From Pseudomonas guariconensis (lineage in GTDB: Bacteria; Pseudomonadota; Gammaproteobacteria; Pseudomonadales; Pseudomonadaceae), in contig NZ_FMYX01000003.1 of the NCBI RefSeq assembly GCF_900102675.1, positions 186,001 to 250,000 on the forward strand: DNA of 64,000 bases, given 5' to 3'. A program made the position numbers and the translations under genes. Shown piece after piece: positions 34,114 to 42,180 of this stretch (positions are counted from its first letter, which is position 1; every line of letters starts with the position of its first letter). A model generated the notes under the pieces. It did not search any database. It had not been told where the DNA came from and saw only the letters and a list, made by a program, of their open reading frames with translations.

Positions 34114-34120
34114 CAGACCG

Positions 34121-35308
34121 TCACGCCGACTGCATGGCCAGCTTGCGCTTGCGTTCGGCCAGCGCCCATACCACCAGGGCCAGTGTGCCGATGACCAGGC
34201 CGGCCACGACGATCCCCATCCAGCCCTGGCGTTGGAACAACTGGGTGCCCAGCAACGAGCCCAGCGCACCACCGATGAAGTAGCAGGTGATGTACCCGGC
34301 GTTGAGCCGTGTGCGGGCTTCTGGGCGCAAAGCGATCACCGCGTTCTGGTTGCTGACGTGTATCAGCTGCACCGCAAGGTCCAGTACCAGCACTCCGATC
34401 AGCAACGCCATCAGCGAGCTCTGGGCAAAGCCCAGCGGCACCCACGACAGCAGCAGGGCGACCAGCCCGACGGTAGTGCCCAGCGAGCCCTGGCCACGGT
34501 CGGCCAGGCGTCCGGCCCAATTGGCCGACAATGCACCGGCCGCCCCCGCCAGACCGAACAGGCCGATCACGGCATCGGAGTACTGGTAAGGCTCACGGGC
34601 CAGGAGGAAGGCCAAAGGGGTCCAGAACAAGGCGAACAGACTGAACGCCAGCAGGCCCAGCAGCGAACGCAGGCGCAGTACCGGTTCTTCGACGAACAGG
34701 CGGAACACCGATCCGATCAGGGCCGGGTACTTGAGTCCCGCGTGGGAGTGGTGCTGCGGCAGGCTGCGATACAGGGCGATGGCGGTCACCGCCATCAATA
34801 CCGCGGCCAGTACATAGATGCTGCGCCAGCCGCCGATCTCTGCCATGAACCCTGCGGCAGTACGTGCCAGAAGAATGCCCAGCAGTAGCCCGCTCATCAG
34901 CGTGCCCACGGCGCGGCCGCGTTGCTCTGGGGCGCTAAGGGTGGCGGCCATGGGCACCAGCACTTGGGCCACCACTGAGAACAGTCCGGTCAGCGCCGTG
35001 CCGAGCAACAGCCAGGGCAGGCTCGGCGCGCAGGCGCTGATCACCAGGCCCAAGGTGGCGATGGCGACCATGCACACGATCAAGCGGCGCTGTTCGAACA
35101 GGTCGCCGAGCGGCGCCAGCAGCAACAGGCCAGCCCCGTAGCTGAGCTGGGCGGCGATGACGATGGTCCCGGCGCTGGCAGTGTCCAGGCCAAATTGTTC
35201 GGCGATGCTGTGTAGCAGCGGTTGGGCGTAGTAGTTGCTGGCCACGGCCAGGCCGGTGGCGGTGGCCATCAGCAGGATCAAGGCGCGGCTCAGGGAGGGG
35301 GTGTTCAT
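34121..35308 (-). CDS. MFS transporter, DHA1-type
   Basis: A 395-residue 12-helix exporter-type MFS protein (start NTPSLSRALILLMATATGLA; loop 2-3 PLGDLFEQRRLI, a modified motif A). It resembles the YnfM/arabinose-polymer drug efflux branch. It probably exports a small toxic compound by proton antiport. It is divergent from the LysR gene at 35416 with a 107-bp gap, the classic arrangement of a LysR-controlled transporter. The ATG at 35308 is chosen with GAGAG upstream; the frame opens 22 codons earlier. Confidence 0.85.
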   Translation of the reverse strand: MNTPSLSRALILLMATATGLAVASNYYAQPLLHSIAEQFGLDTASAGTIVIAAQLSYGAGLLLLAPLGDLFEQRRLIVCMVAIATLGLVISACAPSLPWLLLGTALTGLFSVVAQVLVPMAATLSAPEQRGRAVGTLMSGLLLGILLARTAAGFMAEIGGWRSIYVLAAVLMAVTAIALYRSLPQHHSHAGLKYPALIGSVFRLFVEEPVLRLRSLLGLLAFSLFALFWTPLAFLLAREPYQYSDAVIGLFGLAGAAGALSANWAGRLADRGQGSLGTTVGLVALLLSWVPLGFAQSSLMALLIGVLVLDLAVQLIHVSNQNAVIALRPEARTRLNAGYITCYFIGGALGSLLGTQLFQRQGWMGIVVAGLVIGTLALVVWALAERKRKLAMQSA

Positions 35309-35366
35309 GGTTGCTCTCATTGCGGGCAATCGGAGGTGAAGGCAAGTATCGGGAAGTGCACGGCAT

Positions 35367-35390
35367 GACGCCAATGTATAGTTTTCAACT
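35367..35390. promoter_or_regulatory. candidate LysR-type site, MFS/LysR gap
   Basis: ATAG-N12-CTAT around 35379-35398 forms an AT-rich inverted repeat within TGTATAGTTTTCAACTTATC in the 107-bp divergent region. It is the best dyad seen there, but short. Confidence 0.3.
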
Positions 35391-35415
35391 TATCTATCTC
35401 TAAAACAGATCAATC

Positions 35416-36294
35416 ATGAACTTCAAGCAGCTCGAATATGCCTTGGCCGTGGCCGACACCGGCAGTTTCACCCGCGCGGCCGAGCGCTGCCATGTCGTGC
35501 AGTCGGCACTCAGCCATCAGGTGGCCCGGCTGGAGGCGCAACTGGGGGTGAACCTGTTCGAGCGAAGTTCGCGGCGGGTGCGGCTCACGCCAGCCGGTGA
35601 GGCCTTCGTGCGCAGTGCGCGGCCGGCGGTGGAAGCGGCGCTGCGCATTCCAGAGGACGTCGCGGCGGCCTGCGGCCAGGTGCGAGGACGCTTGGCGATC
35701 GGTGAAATCAGTTCGCTCACGGCGCTCGATCTGGTTGATCTGCTGGCGGTGTTTCACCAGCGCTACCCAGACGTGGACATCCGCTGGTTGACCGCCAAGA
35801 GCGAATGGCTGGTGGCCGATGTCAATGAGCGGCGCCTGGATGTCGGCTTCATCGGCCTGTGGCAGGGCGAGACGTTGCAGGGCGTGCAGCATCGTTTGCT
35901 GGCCCGTGAGGCCTTGGTGGCGGTACTGCATCCGGATCATCCTTTGGCAAATCGTGGGCAACTGGCCCTGGCAGCGCTCTCGGACCAAGTGTTGGTAGAC
36001 TTTCCCGAAGGGACCGGTGCGCGCCGGCAGACCGATGAGGCGTTCCTGGCAGCGGGTGTGCAGCGTCGGGTGCAGTTTGAGATCGGTCATATCCGCCTGG
36101 TGGAAAAATTCGTCCAGCGCGGCATGGCCGTGGGCTTGGTCCCCGAGCGCATCGCCCAGGGTTTTCAAGGCGTGGCCATGGCGTACCTGGACGAGGCGCC
36201 TGTGCGTCACTTGTACGCGGTGTGGTCGAGCAGCCCGACGCCGGCGGCGCGGGCGTTCCTCGAGTTGCTCCAGGCGCATCTGCAGCCACTGTGA
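35416..36294 (+). CDS. LysR family transcriptional regulator
   Basis: A 292-residue LTTR with the N-terminal winged helix (FKQLEYALAVADTGSFTRAA..., about 3-62) and a periplasmic-binding-protein-like effector domain (about 88-290). It is divergent from the MFS exporter gene at 34121 and likely activates it in response to an exported compound. A perfect REP-type hairpin follows the stop. Confidence 0.92.
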   Translation: MNFKQLEYALAVADTGSFTRAAERCHVVQSALSHQVARLEAQLGVNLFERSSRRVRLTPAGEAFVRSARPAVEAALRIPEDVAAACGQVRGRLAIGEISSLTALDLVDLLAVFHQRYPDVDIRWLTAKSEWLVADVNERRLDVGFIGLWQGETLQGVQHRLLAREALVAVLHPDHPLANRGQLALAALSDQVLVDFPEGTGARRQTDEAFLAAGVQRRVQFEIGHIRLVEKFVQRGMAVGLVPERIAQGFQGVAMAYLDEAPVRHLYAVWSSSPTPAARAFLELLQAHLQPL

Positions 36295-36297
36295 GAT

Positions 36298-36333
36298 GTC
36301 GCCTCTTCGCGGGCAAATCCGAGAAGAGGCGAC
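36298..36333. terminator. perfect hairpin between convergent LysR and SDR genes
   Basis: GTCGCCTCTTC pairs perfectly with GAAGAGGCGAC (11 bp) around a REP-like core. It sits between two convergent genes and can end both transcripts. Confidence 0.6.
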
Positions 36334-36338
36334 ACGAC

Positions 36339-37088
36339 TCAGGCGGCAAAGCCGCCGTCGGCCGTCAGGCTTGCGCCGGTGATATAACCGGCTTCAGGGC
36401 CAGCCAGGTAGGCAACGAAGCTGGCGATCTCTTCGACTTTCCCGTAGCGCCCGATGGCCATCAGTGGGATCAGGCTGTCGGCGAACTCGCCCGACGCCGG
36501 GTTCATGTCGGTGTCCACCGGCCCGGGCTGCACGTTGTTCACGGTAATGCCCTGTGGGCCCAGGTCGCGAGCCATACCCCGGGTCAGGCCGACCAGTGCC
36601 GATTTGCTCATGGCATAGGGCGCGCCGCCTGCGAACGGCATGCGCTCGGCGTTGGTGCTGCCGATGTTGATGATCCGTCCGCCTTGGCCCATATGACGTG
36701 CCGCCGCCTGGCTGGCGACGAACACGCTGCGCACGTTGATGGCCAGCATACGGTCGAACTCGGCCAGGTCGAACTCGGTCACCGGCGCCACGGCGAGCAC
36801 GCCGGCGTTGTTCACCAGGATGTCGAGGCGGCCAAAGGCTTCGACGGTCGCCTGCACGGCCTGCTGCACGGCGGCGGCATCGGCGCTGTCGGCGCGCAGC
36901 GCCAGTGCCTGGCCGCCTTCGGCGTGGATGTCGGCAACCAACGTGGCAGCGGTCTCGGTAGCGCTGACATAGGTGAAGGCGACCTTGGCGCCTTCCTTGG
37001 CCAGGCGGCGGACGATCGCCGCGCCGATGCCGCGAGAACCGCCCTGGACCAGAGCTACCTTGCCGTTGAGGTTGAATGTGTTGGACAT
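36339..37088 (-). CDS. short-chain dehydrogenase/reductase
   Basis: A 249-residue classical SDR with QGGSRGIG (15-22), NNAG near 93-96, Ser and YAMSK (Tyr/Lys pair) and the C-terminal SLTADGGFAA tail. The stretch AFTYVSA after strand 2 lacks the acidic residue of NAD enzymes and suggests NADP(H). It resembles 3-oxoacyl reductases, but no fatty acid genes are near. It is divergent from the LysR gene at 37207, its likely regulator. AGGAG precedes the ATG. Confidence 0.88.
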   Translation of the reverse strand: MSNTFNLNGKVALVQGGSRGIGAAIVRRLAKEGAKVAFTYVSATETAATLVADIHAEGGQALALRADSADAAAVQQAVQATVEAFGRLDILVNNAGVLAVAPVTEFDLAEFDRMLAINVRSVFVASQAAARHMGQGGRIINIGSTNAERMPFAGGAPYAMSKSALVGLTRGMARDLGPQGITVNNVQPGPVDTDMNPASGEFADSLIPLMAIGRYGKVEEIASFVAYLAGPEAGYITGASLTADGGFAA

Positions 37089-37153
37089 GCTGATCTCCTG
37101 CTTCTAAGCAAGGCCCGATGCCTTGGATGGACGCAGTATCGACCCTGGATTAC

Positions 37154-37184
37154 CTGCTGATAAGATGGCAATCACGATTAGCAG
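37154..37184. promoter_or_regulatory. candidate LysR-type operator, SDR/LysR gap
   Basis: CTGCT and AGCAG form the ends of a 31-bp imperfect inverted repeat (CTGCTGATAAG...ACGATTAGCAG) in the 118-bp divergent region, 23 bp from the LysR start. Confidence 0.45.
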
Positions 37185-37206
37185 AGTAAACCTTAGGTTG
37201 ATAATC

Positions 37207-38145
37207 ATGGCCATGGAATCGTTCAGCACACTGGAGTGCTTCATTCGCAGTGCCGAGGTGGGCAGTTTCGCCGAGGCGGCCCGACGCCTGTCCCTGACCC
37301 CGGCGGCCGTCGGCAAGAACGTCGCCCAACTGGAAGCACGATTGGGCGTGCGGCTGTTTCAGCGCAGCACGCGCAAGCTCACCCTGACCGAAGCAGGGCA
37401 GCGGTTTCTGGGCGAGGTCAGCGACAGCTTTCGCACCATCCAGTACGCCATGGCTAACCTGGCCAGCGCCGAAGGCCAGCCGGCCGGGGCCTTGCGGGTG
37501 AGCATGGGCACGGTGTTCGGGCGCCTGTACGTATTGCCATTGCTGGGAGAGTTTTTGCAGCGATACCCGGCGATCATCCCGGATTGGCACTTCGACAACC
37601 GCCAGGTCGATCTCATAGGTCAAGGTTTCGATGCAGCCATCGGCGGCGGCTTCGAGCTGCCGCCGGGCGTGGTGGCGCGCAAACTGACGCCTGCGCATCG
37701 GGTGCTGGTGGCTGCACCTGACTACTTGCAACGCCACGGGCCGATCGAGGCACCTGAGGCGTTGCCGCGCCATACCGGTATTCTCATCCGTTCGCCCCAG
37801 ACCGGCCGCGTGCGTTCCTGGCCGCTGACCAGCCGCTGGCAGGAACAGCGGCCTTTGCAACTGCACCAGGCGATGACCATGAGCGATTCGGACGCCGCCT
37901 GTGTGGTGGCCGAGCAGGGATTGGGCATTGCCTTGGTCAGCCTGCCGTTCGCAGTGCCCTATCTGGTGGCCGGGCGTTTGCGTAGAGTGCTGCCGGATTG
38001 GTACGTCGACGATGGGCATATCAGCTTGTACTACGCCGAGCACAAGCTGCTGCCGGGCAAGACCCGGGCGTTCATCGATTTTGTGGTGCAGCGGTTTGCC
38101 GAACAGGGGTTGGCGAGGCGGTTCAATGCTCTGGAAACGCTGTAG
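37207..38145 (+). CDS. LysR family transcriptional regulator
   Basis: A 312-residue LTTR with an HTH at about 5-62 (FSTLECFIRSAEVGSFAEAA) and an effector domain. By the pattern QRSTRKLTLTEAGQRF and the effector motif it belongs to the AaeR/YafC-like subgroup that often controls adjacent oxidoreductases. It is divergent from the SDR gene at 36339. The ATG at 37207 is taken; another ATG two codons on is possible. Confidence 0.9.
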   Translation: MAMESFSTLECFIRSAEVGSFAEAARRLSLTPAAVGKNVAQLEARLGVRLFQRSTRKLTLTEAGQRFLGEVSDSFRTIQYAMANLASAEGQPAGALRVSMGTVFGRLYVLPLLGEFLQRYPAIIPDWHFDNRQVDLIGQGFDAAIGGGFELPPGVVARKLTPAHRVLVAAPDYLQRHGPIEAPEALPRHTGILIRSPQTGRVRSWPLTSRWQEQRPLQLHQAMTMSDSDAACVVAEQGLGIALVSLPFAVPYLVAGRLRRVLPDWYVDDGHISLYYAEHKLLPGKTRAFIDFVVQRFAEQGLARRFNALETL

Positions 38146-38191
38146 ATTTGCGGGTTTGGCGTGGGTGGATTCACCCCGCGGATGGGCCCGC

Positions 38192-38674
38192 TCAGACCAC
38201 CTCGACTACCACCTGAACCTGAGCCACGCCGGCCACCACCAAGCTCACTTCGTCATCGACCTTCTTGCCCAGCAACTGCTGCCCCAAGGGCGAGCGCGGG
38301 GTGATGACCGTTACCTGTCCATCCCCTGCCTCGATCTTGAGCCCGGCGGCCTCGGGACCTAGGAACAGCAGACGTTGCTCACCGCTTTCGTCTTCCAGGG
38401 TGACAAGGTTGCTGATCTGGATACCGCGCGCCGGATCATAGTCGCGTAGCAGCAACTGCTGGTACGCCAGCAGCGACTGGCGGATCTCGGCTGTGCGTCG
38501 GGCCTGGCCGGTGGCGAGGTACGAGGCCTCGAGACTCAGGGTGTCGTATTTGTTCTCGGCGATGTTCTCCTCAGCGGTAGCCGCTTCGTAGGCGGTCTGG
38601 GCCGCACGACGGAGCACATCCTCATCGCGTGCGAGGGTCTCGACGATACGGGCGAGCAGGGCAGTCTTGTCCAT
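38192..38674 (-). CDS. GreA/GreB-like transcription factor
   Basis: A 160-residue protein: an N-terminal helical hairpin (about 1-78, ending in the acidic EENIAENKYDTLSLE and AYQQLLLRDY), then a GreA/B-type C-terminal FKBP-like domain (ISNLVTLEDESGEQRLLFLG, VTVITPRSPLGQQLLGKKV). It should bind the RNA polymerase secondary channel. The hairpin is of near-normal length, but the match to catalytic acid residues of the Gre tip is uncertain, so it may be a Gre-competing factor instead of a cleavage factor. It starts two bases after the previous gene's stop (38677), so both are one operon. Confidence 0.82.
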   Translation of the reverse strand: MDKTALLARIVETLARDEDVLRRAAQTAYEAATAEENIAENKYDTLSLEASYLATGQARRTAEIRQSLLAYQQLLLRDYDPARGIQISNLVTLEDESGEQRLLFLGPEAAGLKIEAGDGQVTVITPRSPLGQQLLGKKVDDEVSLVVAGVAQVQVVVEVV

Positions 38675-38676
38675 GG

Positions 38677-39069
38677 TCAGTAGCAGAATTCCAGCACGTT
38701 GGCCTGGCTCTTGTCGGTGGGGGCGGTGCGGTTCTGCTGCAGCCAGAACTGGCACTTGGGGTTGTTCAGGTTGCGCGGGTTGCCCTGTGCGGCATCGGCG
38801 GCCTGGCGGGCCTGTTGCTCCTGCAGGATCACCTTGTAGCGTTCGAACATCTCGGCCTGGGCATCGGCGGGCTGGGCGGGTGCTGGCGCAGCGGGGTAGA
38901 GGGCCGGTGCAACGGTCTGGGCCACCGGTTGCACCTGCTGCGGCCACCACCGCCAGGCCAGCCATAGGCTCAGGGCGATGGCCACGGCGCCGAGCCATAG
39001 GCCAAAGGCCACGCAGAGGATCAGCTGCGCAGGCTTGAGGGTAATCTTCAGTTCGCGGTGACGGGGCAT
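38677..39069 (-). CDS. unknown single-pass membrane protein
   Basis: A 130-residue protein with one membrane helix (about 13-38, PAQLILCVAFGLWLGAVAI), an Ala/Pro-rich linker, a short helix with Glu/Gln (EMFERYKVILQEQQARQAAD) and a C-terminal region with two cysteines (NNPKCQFWLQQN, LEFCY). The helix orientation puts the Cys-containing part in the periplasm. I do not recognise it. It is cotranscribed with the Gre-like gene. The start at 39069 is chosen for AGGAGG upstream. Confidence 0.7.
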   Translation of the reverse strand: MPRHRELKITLKPAQLILCVAFGLWLGAVAIALSLWLAWRWWPQQVQPVAQTVAPALYPAAPAPAQPADAQAEMFERYKVILQEQQARQAADAAQGNPRNLNNPKCQFWLQQNRTAPTDKSQANVLEFCY

Positions 39070-39202
39070 GAGGGCCTCCTGGCAGGCAGTTCTTGGCCTG
39101 CATTGTCGCATGGCGGCGGTCGATATTTTCAGCTTCGCGCTTTCGTCTGCGACAATTTATCCGCAGAATCCGCGGTTTTTCCGCGCGGTGTGGGGAGTGG
39201 GC

Positions 39203-40336
39203 ATGAAAGCCACCTGGGACATCTTCTGCACAGTCGTGGACAACTACGGCGATATCGGCGTGACTTGGCGCCTGGCCCGGCAACTGGTGGCCGAACAGGG
39301 CCTGGCCGTACGCCTGTGGGTGGATGATTTGACCGCGTTCGTGCGCTTGTGTCCGCAAGCTGATGCCGGTGCCTCGCAGCAATGGCAGGCAGGTGTCGAC
39401 GTGCGGCACTGGCCGGCTCCGTGGCAGCCGGTGGAGCCCGCCGATGTGGTGATCGGCGCCTTTGGTTGCCGGCTGCCTGCGGACTACGTCGAGGCCCTGC
39501 GGCTGCGCCCCCGGCCTGCGTTGTGGCTGAACCTCGAATACCTCAGCGCCGAAGACTGGGTGGAGGGCTGCCACGGGTTGCCTTCGCCACAGGCCAATGG
39601 CCTGCGGACGGTGTTTTTCTTCCCAGGCTTCACCGACAAGACCGGCGGCTTGCTGCGCGAGGGCTCGCTGCTGGCTCGGCGTGAGGCCTTCGAGGCGGAT
39701 CCAGCGGCACGCCGGGCGTTTCTCCAGCGCCTGGGTGTGCAGGTGGAGGATGGCACTCGGTTGATCTCGCTGTTCGCCTACGAGAACGCGCAACTGGGGA
39801 ACTGGCTCGAGGCGCTGGCCGAGGATGCCCAACCCAGCCACCTGCTGGTGCCAGAGGGACGCATCCTGGCCGATGTGCGTCGTTGGCTCGACGCGCCAAC
39901 CCTGGGCATTGGCGATGTGCGGCGCAGAGGCGCGTTGACCGTGCAGATCCTGCCTTTCGTCAGCCAGGATGACTACGACCGGTTGCTCTGGGCTTGCGAC
40001 TTCAATGCCGTGCGTGGCGAAGATTCGTTCGTGCGCGCCCAGTGGGCCGGCCGGCCCATGCTGTGGCACATCTATGTCCAGGAAGAGAACGCCCATTGGG
40101 AAAAACTCGAGGCGTTTCTCGCACTTTATCGCCAAGGCCTATCAGAAAAAGCAGGGGATGCGCTGGTCGATCTTTGGCGTGCCTGGAACAAGGATCAGGA
40201 CATGGGCGCCGCCTGGCGCGGGGCGCTTGGGCACTGGCCGGAGCTCGTGGCCCATGCCCGCCAATGGAGCGCCGCACAGGCCGCTCGGCCGGACCTTGCC
40301 ACGACGCTGGTACAGTTTTACCGAAATTGGCTATGA
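39203..40336 (+). CDS. earP: EF-P arginine-32 rhamnosyltransferase
   Basis: A 377-residue GT-B enzyme (family GT104) that transfers rhamnose from dTDP-beta-L-rhamnose to Arg32 of elongation factor P, needed for EF-P activity in pseudomonads. Key residues Asp13 and Asp17 (in TVVDNYGDIG) and Glu273 (in VRGEDSFV) match those known from the P. aeruginosa/P. putida enzyme. The start at 39203 gives the correct numbering. The efp gene begins 48 bp downstream, as in other pseudomonads. Confidence 0.95.
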   Translation: MKATWDIFCTVVDNYGDIGVTWRLARQLVAEQGLAVRLWVDDLTAFVRLCPQADAGASQQWQAGVDVRHWPAPWQPVEPADVVIGAFGCRLPADYVEALRLRPRPALWLNLEYLSAEDWVEGCHGLPSPQANGLRTVFFFPGFTDKTGGLLREGSLLARREAFEADPAARRAFLQRLGVQVEDGTRLISLFAYENAQLGNWLEALAEDAQPSHLLVPEGRILADVRRWLDAPTLGIGDVRRRGALTVQILPFVSQDDYDRLLWACDFNAVRGEDSFVRAQWAGRPMLWHIYVQEENAHWEKLEAFLALYRQGLSEKAGDALVDLWRAWNKDQDMGAAWRGALGHWPELVAHARQWSAAQAARPDLATTLVQFYRNWL

Positions 40337-40337
40337 T
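40332..40337 (+). promoter_or_regulatory. candidate -10 of efp overlapping the earP stop
   Basis: TATGAT overlaps the earP TGA (40334-40336) and lies 48 bases upstream of the efp ATG. The -35 match (GGTACA) is poor, so it is a weak call. Confidence 0.35.
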
Positions 40338-40384
40338 ACGCGGCCTCGATTTTTATAAATCCATCCAGATTCGGATACTTCGTA

Positions 40385-40954
40385 ATGAAAACTGGTAAAG
40401 AACTGAAACCCGGTACCGTACTGCGGATCGACAACGACCCGTGGCTGGTACAGAAAGCCGAATTCACCAAGTCCGGTCGCAACAGCGCGATCATGAAGAC
40501 CAAGCTCAAGAACCTGCTGACCGGCTACAAGACTGAAACCGTCTACTTCGCCGACGACAAGCTGGACGACGTGATCCTCGATCGCAAGGAAGTCACCCTG
40601 TCCTTCATCAGCGGTGATGCCTACACCTTCATGGACACCACCGACTACACCATGTACGAACTGAACGCCGAAGACATCGACGCCGTTCTGCCGTACATCG
40701 AAGAAGGCATGCAGGACGTCTGCGCCCTGACCATGTACGAAGAGAAAGTCGTATCGGTCGAACTGCCGACCACTATCAGCCGTCAGGTCACCTACACCGA
40801 GAACGCCGCCCGTGGCGACACCTCGGGCAAGGTCATGAAGCCGGCCAAACTGGCCAACGGCACCGAAATTCAGGTTGCCGACTTCATCGAGATCGACGAG
40901 TGGATCGACATCGACACTCGCGACGGCAGCTTCAAGGGCCGTTCCAAGAAGTAA
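40385..40954 (+). CDS. efp: translation elongation factor P
   Basis: A 189-residue EF-P with the three-domain fold and the loop SGR32NS at residues 30-34: an Arg at the modification site, not the Lys of E. coli. This is the form glycosylated by EarP, encoded just upstream. EF-P relieves ribosome stalling at polyproline. The rest of the protein follows the family to the end. A very strong terminator follows. Confidence 0.98.
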   Translation: MKTGKELKPGTVLRIDNDPWLVQKAEFTKSGRNSAIMKTKLKNLLTGYKTETVYFADDKLDDVILDRKEVTLSFISGDAYTFMDTTDYTMYELNAEDIDAVLPYIEEGMQDVCALTMYEEKVVSVELPTTISRQVTYTENAARGDTSGKVMKPAKLANGTEIQVADFIEIDEWIDIDTRDGSFKGRSKK

Positions 40955-40970
40955 TCCTTCTTGCGATCGC

Positions 40971-40999
40971 AAAAAACCCGGCCTCGGCCGGGTTTTTTT
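40971..40999 (+). terminator. terminator of efp
   Basis: A-run, ACCCGGCC-TC-GGCCGGGT and seven T residues: an intrinsic terminator that works on the + strand and, through its A run, possibly on the other as well. Confidence 0.92.
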
Positions 41000-41034
41000 A
41001 TGCCACTGCAAAATCTTCATGTGATGCCTGGCAG

Positions 41035-41109
41035 TGCCTTTTACGGGGATGAACCCGCTCCCAGGAGGACACCGTGGCCCTGTAGGGGCGGGTGTCTCGC
41101 GAAGAGGCT
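41035..41109. repeat. REP pair, diverged
   Basis: CTTTTACGGGGATGAACCCGC and inverted TGTAGGGGCGGGTGTCTCGC are two diverged REP copies between efp and the 3' end of ohr. Confidence 0.55.
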
Positions 41110-41537
41110 CAGACGGTCACATGCAGCCTGACATCCACATTGTTGCGGGTGGCGTTGGAGTAAGGGCACACGTGGTGCGCCTTCTCGACCAGGTCCTCGG
41201 CTTCGGCCTGGGCCAGGCCTGGCAGGTTGATGTGCAGATCGATGTCCAGACCGAACCCGCCGGGGATCTGGCCGATGCCGACCTTGGCCGTGATCGAGCT
41301 GTCTGCTGGCAGTTGCTTCTTGGCCTGGCCTGCGACGAACTTCAAGGCGCCGATGAAGCAGGCCGAGTAGCCGGCGGCGAACATCTGCTCAGGGTTGGTG
41401 CCTTCGCCGCCTGCGCCGCCCAATTCCTTGGGAGTGCTCAGTTTGACCTCGAGCTTGCCGTCGCTGGAGCGGGATTTACCATCGCGACCGCCGGTGGAGG
41501 TTGCTTCAGCGATGTACAGGGGAGTGACCTTTTGCAT
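41109..41537 (-). CDS. ohr: organic hydroperoxide resistance protein
   Basis: A 142-residue OsmC/Ohr-family thiol peroxidase that reduces organic and lipid hydroperoxides using lipoylated partners. The active-site set Arg18, Glu50, Cys60 (GYSACFIG) and Cys124 (HVCPYS) is complete, with the same numbering as P. aeruginosa Ohr. The start at 41537 (MQKVTPLY) is the family start. The ohrR regulator gene lies 129 bp upstream on the same strand, with an operator palindrome between them. Confidence 0.96.
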   Translation of the reverse strand: MQKVTPLYIAEATSTGGRDGKSRSSDGKLEVKLSTPKELGGAGGEGTNPEQMFAAGYSACFIGALKFVAGQAKKQLPADSSITAKVGIGQIPGGFGLDIDLHINLPGLAQAEAEDLVEKAHHVCPYSNATRNNVDVRLHVTV

Positions 41538-41605
41538 CTTGAGCCTCGCTTGTGTGCTGTGCGCCATGGCGCTGGGGTGGGTACGGGACTTAAATTAGCG
41601 CTCAA

Positions 41606-41625
41606 TTATTTTGCGCGCAAGATAA
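41606..41625. promoter_or_regulatory. OhrR operator candidate
   Basis: TTATTTTGCG-CGCAAGATAA is a 20-bp inverted repeat with one mismatch pair, in the middle of the ohrR-ohr gap, embedded in AT-rich DNA where the ohr promoter is expected. Its AT-rich arms fit MarR-type recognition by OhrR. Confidence 0.7.
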
Positions 41626-41666
41626 ATTTGCCACCGCTCATCGGAACGGCTCTACCAGCATAGCCC

Positions 41667-42122
41667 TCAGAGGTTTTTTTGCAGGCTGGCGCGCAACTCC
41701 AACAGGTCGGCTTGCAGTTGTTGCAGACGTTCGACGCTACGCCCGCTGGCTTGCAGGATGCACGGGGGTACGCGCTTGGCCTCGTTCTGCAGGGCGCGGC
41801 CCTTGTCGGTCAGTTCTACCAGTACCACCCGTTCATCCTCACGGCTGCGGGTGCGCTTGAGCAGGCCTTCGCTTTCCAGGCGTTTGAGCAAGGGTGTGAG
41901 AGAACCGGGATCGGTGAGCAGGCGTTGGCTGATCTCGCCCACGGTCAGGCCGTCCTGCTCCCAGAGCACGAGCATGGCCAGGTACTGCGGATAAGTCAGG
42001 CCCAAGGCTTGCAACAGGGGCTTGTAGACCTTGGTCATCAGCAACGAGGTGGAGTGCAGGGCGAAACAGACCTGGTTGTCCAGCAGCAGCTCGTCGCAGG
42101 GGGCTTTGGTGGTGGCGTTCAT
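41667..42122 (-). CDS. ohrR: organic-hydroperoxide-sensing MarR regulator
   Basis: A 151-residue MarR-family repressor of the 2-Cys OhrR type. The peroxidatic Cys19 is in VCFALHSTS, the resolving cysteine is probably Cys121 (VPPCIL), and Tyr residues that contact the reactive Cys sulfenate are present (YKPLL, YPQYL). It represses ohr and falls off its operator when Cys19 is oxidised by organic peroxides. The gene directly precedes ohr on the same strand. Confidence 0.93.
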   Translation of the reverse strand: MNATTKAPCDELLLDNQVCFALHSTSLLMTKVYKPLLQALGLTYPQYLAMLVLWEQDGLTVGEISQRLLTDPGSLTPLLKRLESEGLLKRTRSREDERVVLVELTDKGRALQNEAKRVPPCILQASGRSVERLQQLQADLLELRASLQKNL

Positions 42123-42180
42123 GCAGGTCCTTCAATGAGTTCAAGGTGAAAATCTAGCACGCTGATGGTTAGCGCGCTTA

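Noticed and set aside
38675..40135. Minus-strand frame of 647 codons running over earP and the membrane protein gene
   Set aside because: Only the Gre-like C-terminal 160 codons have family similarity and a start with a fitting neighbour; the rest is antisense to earP.
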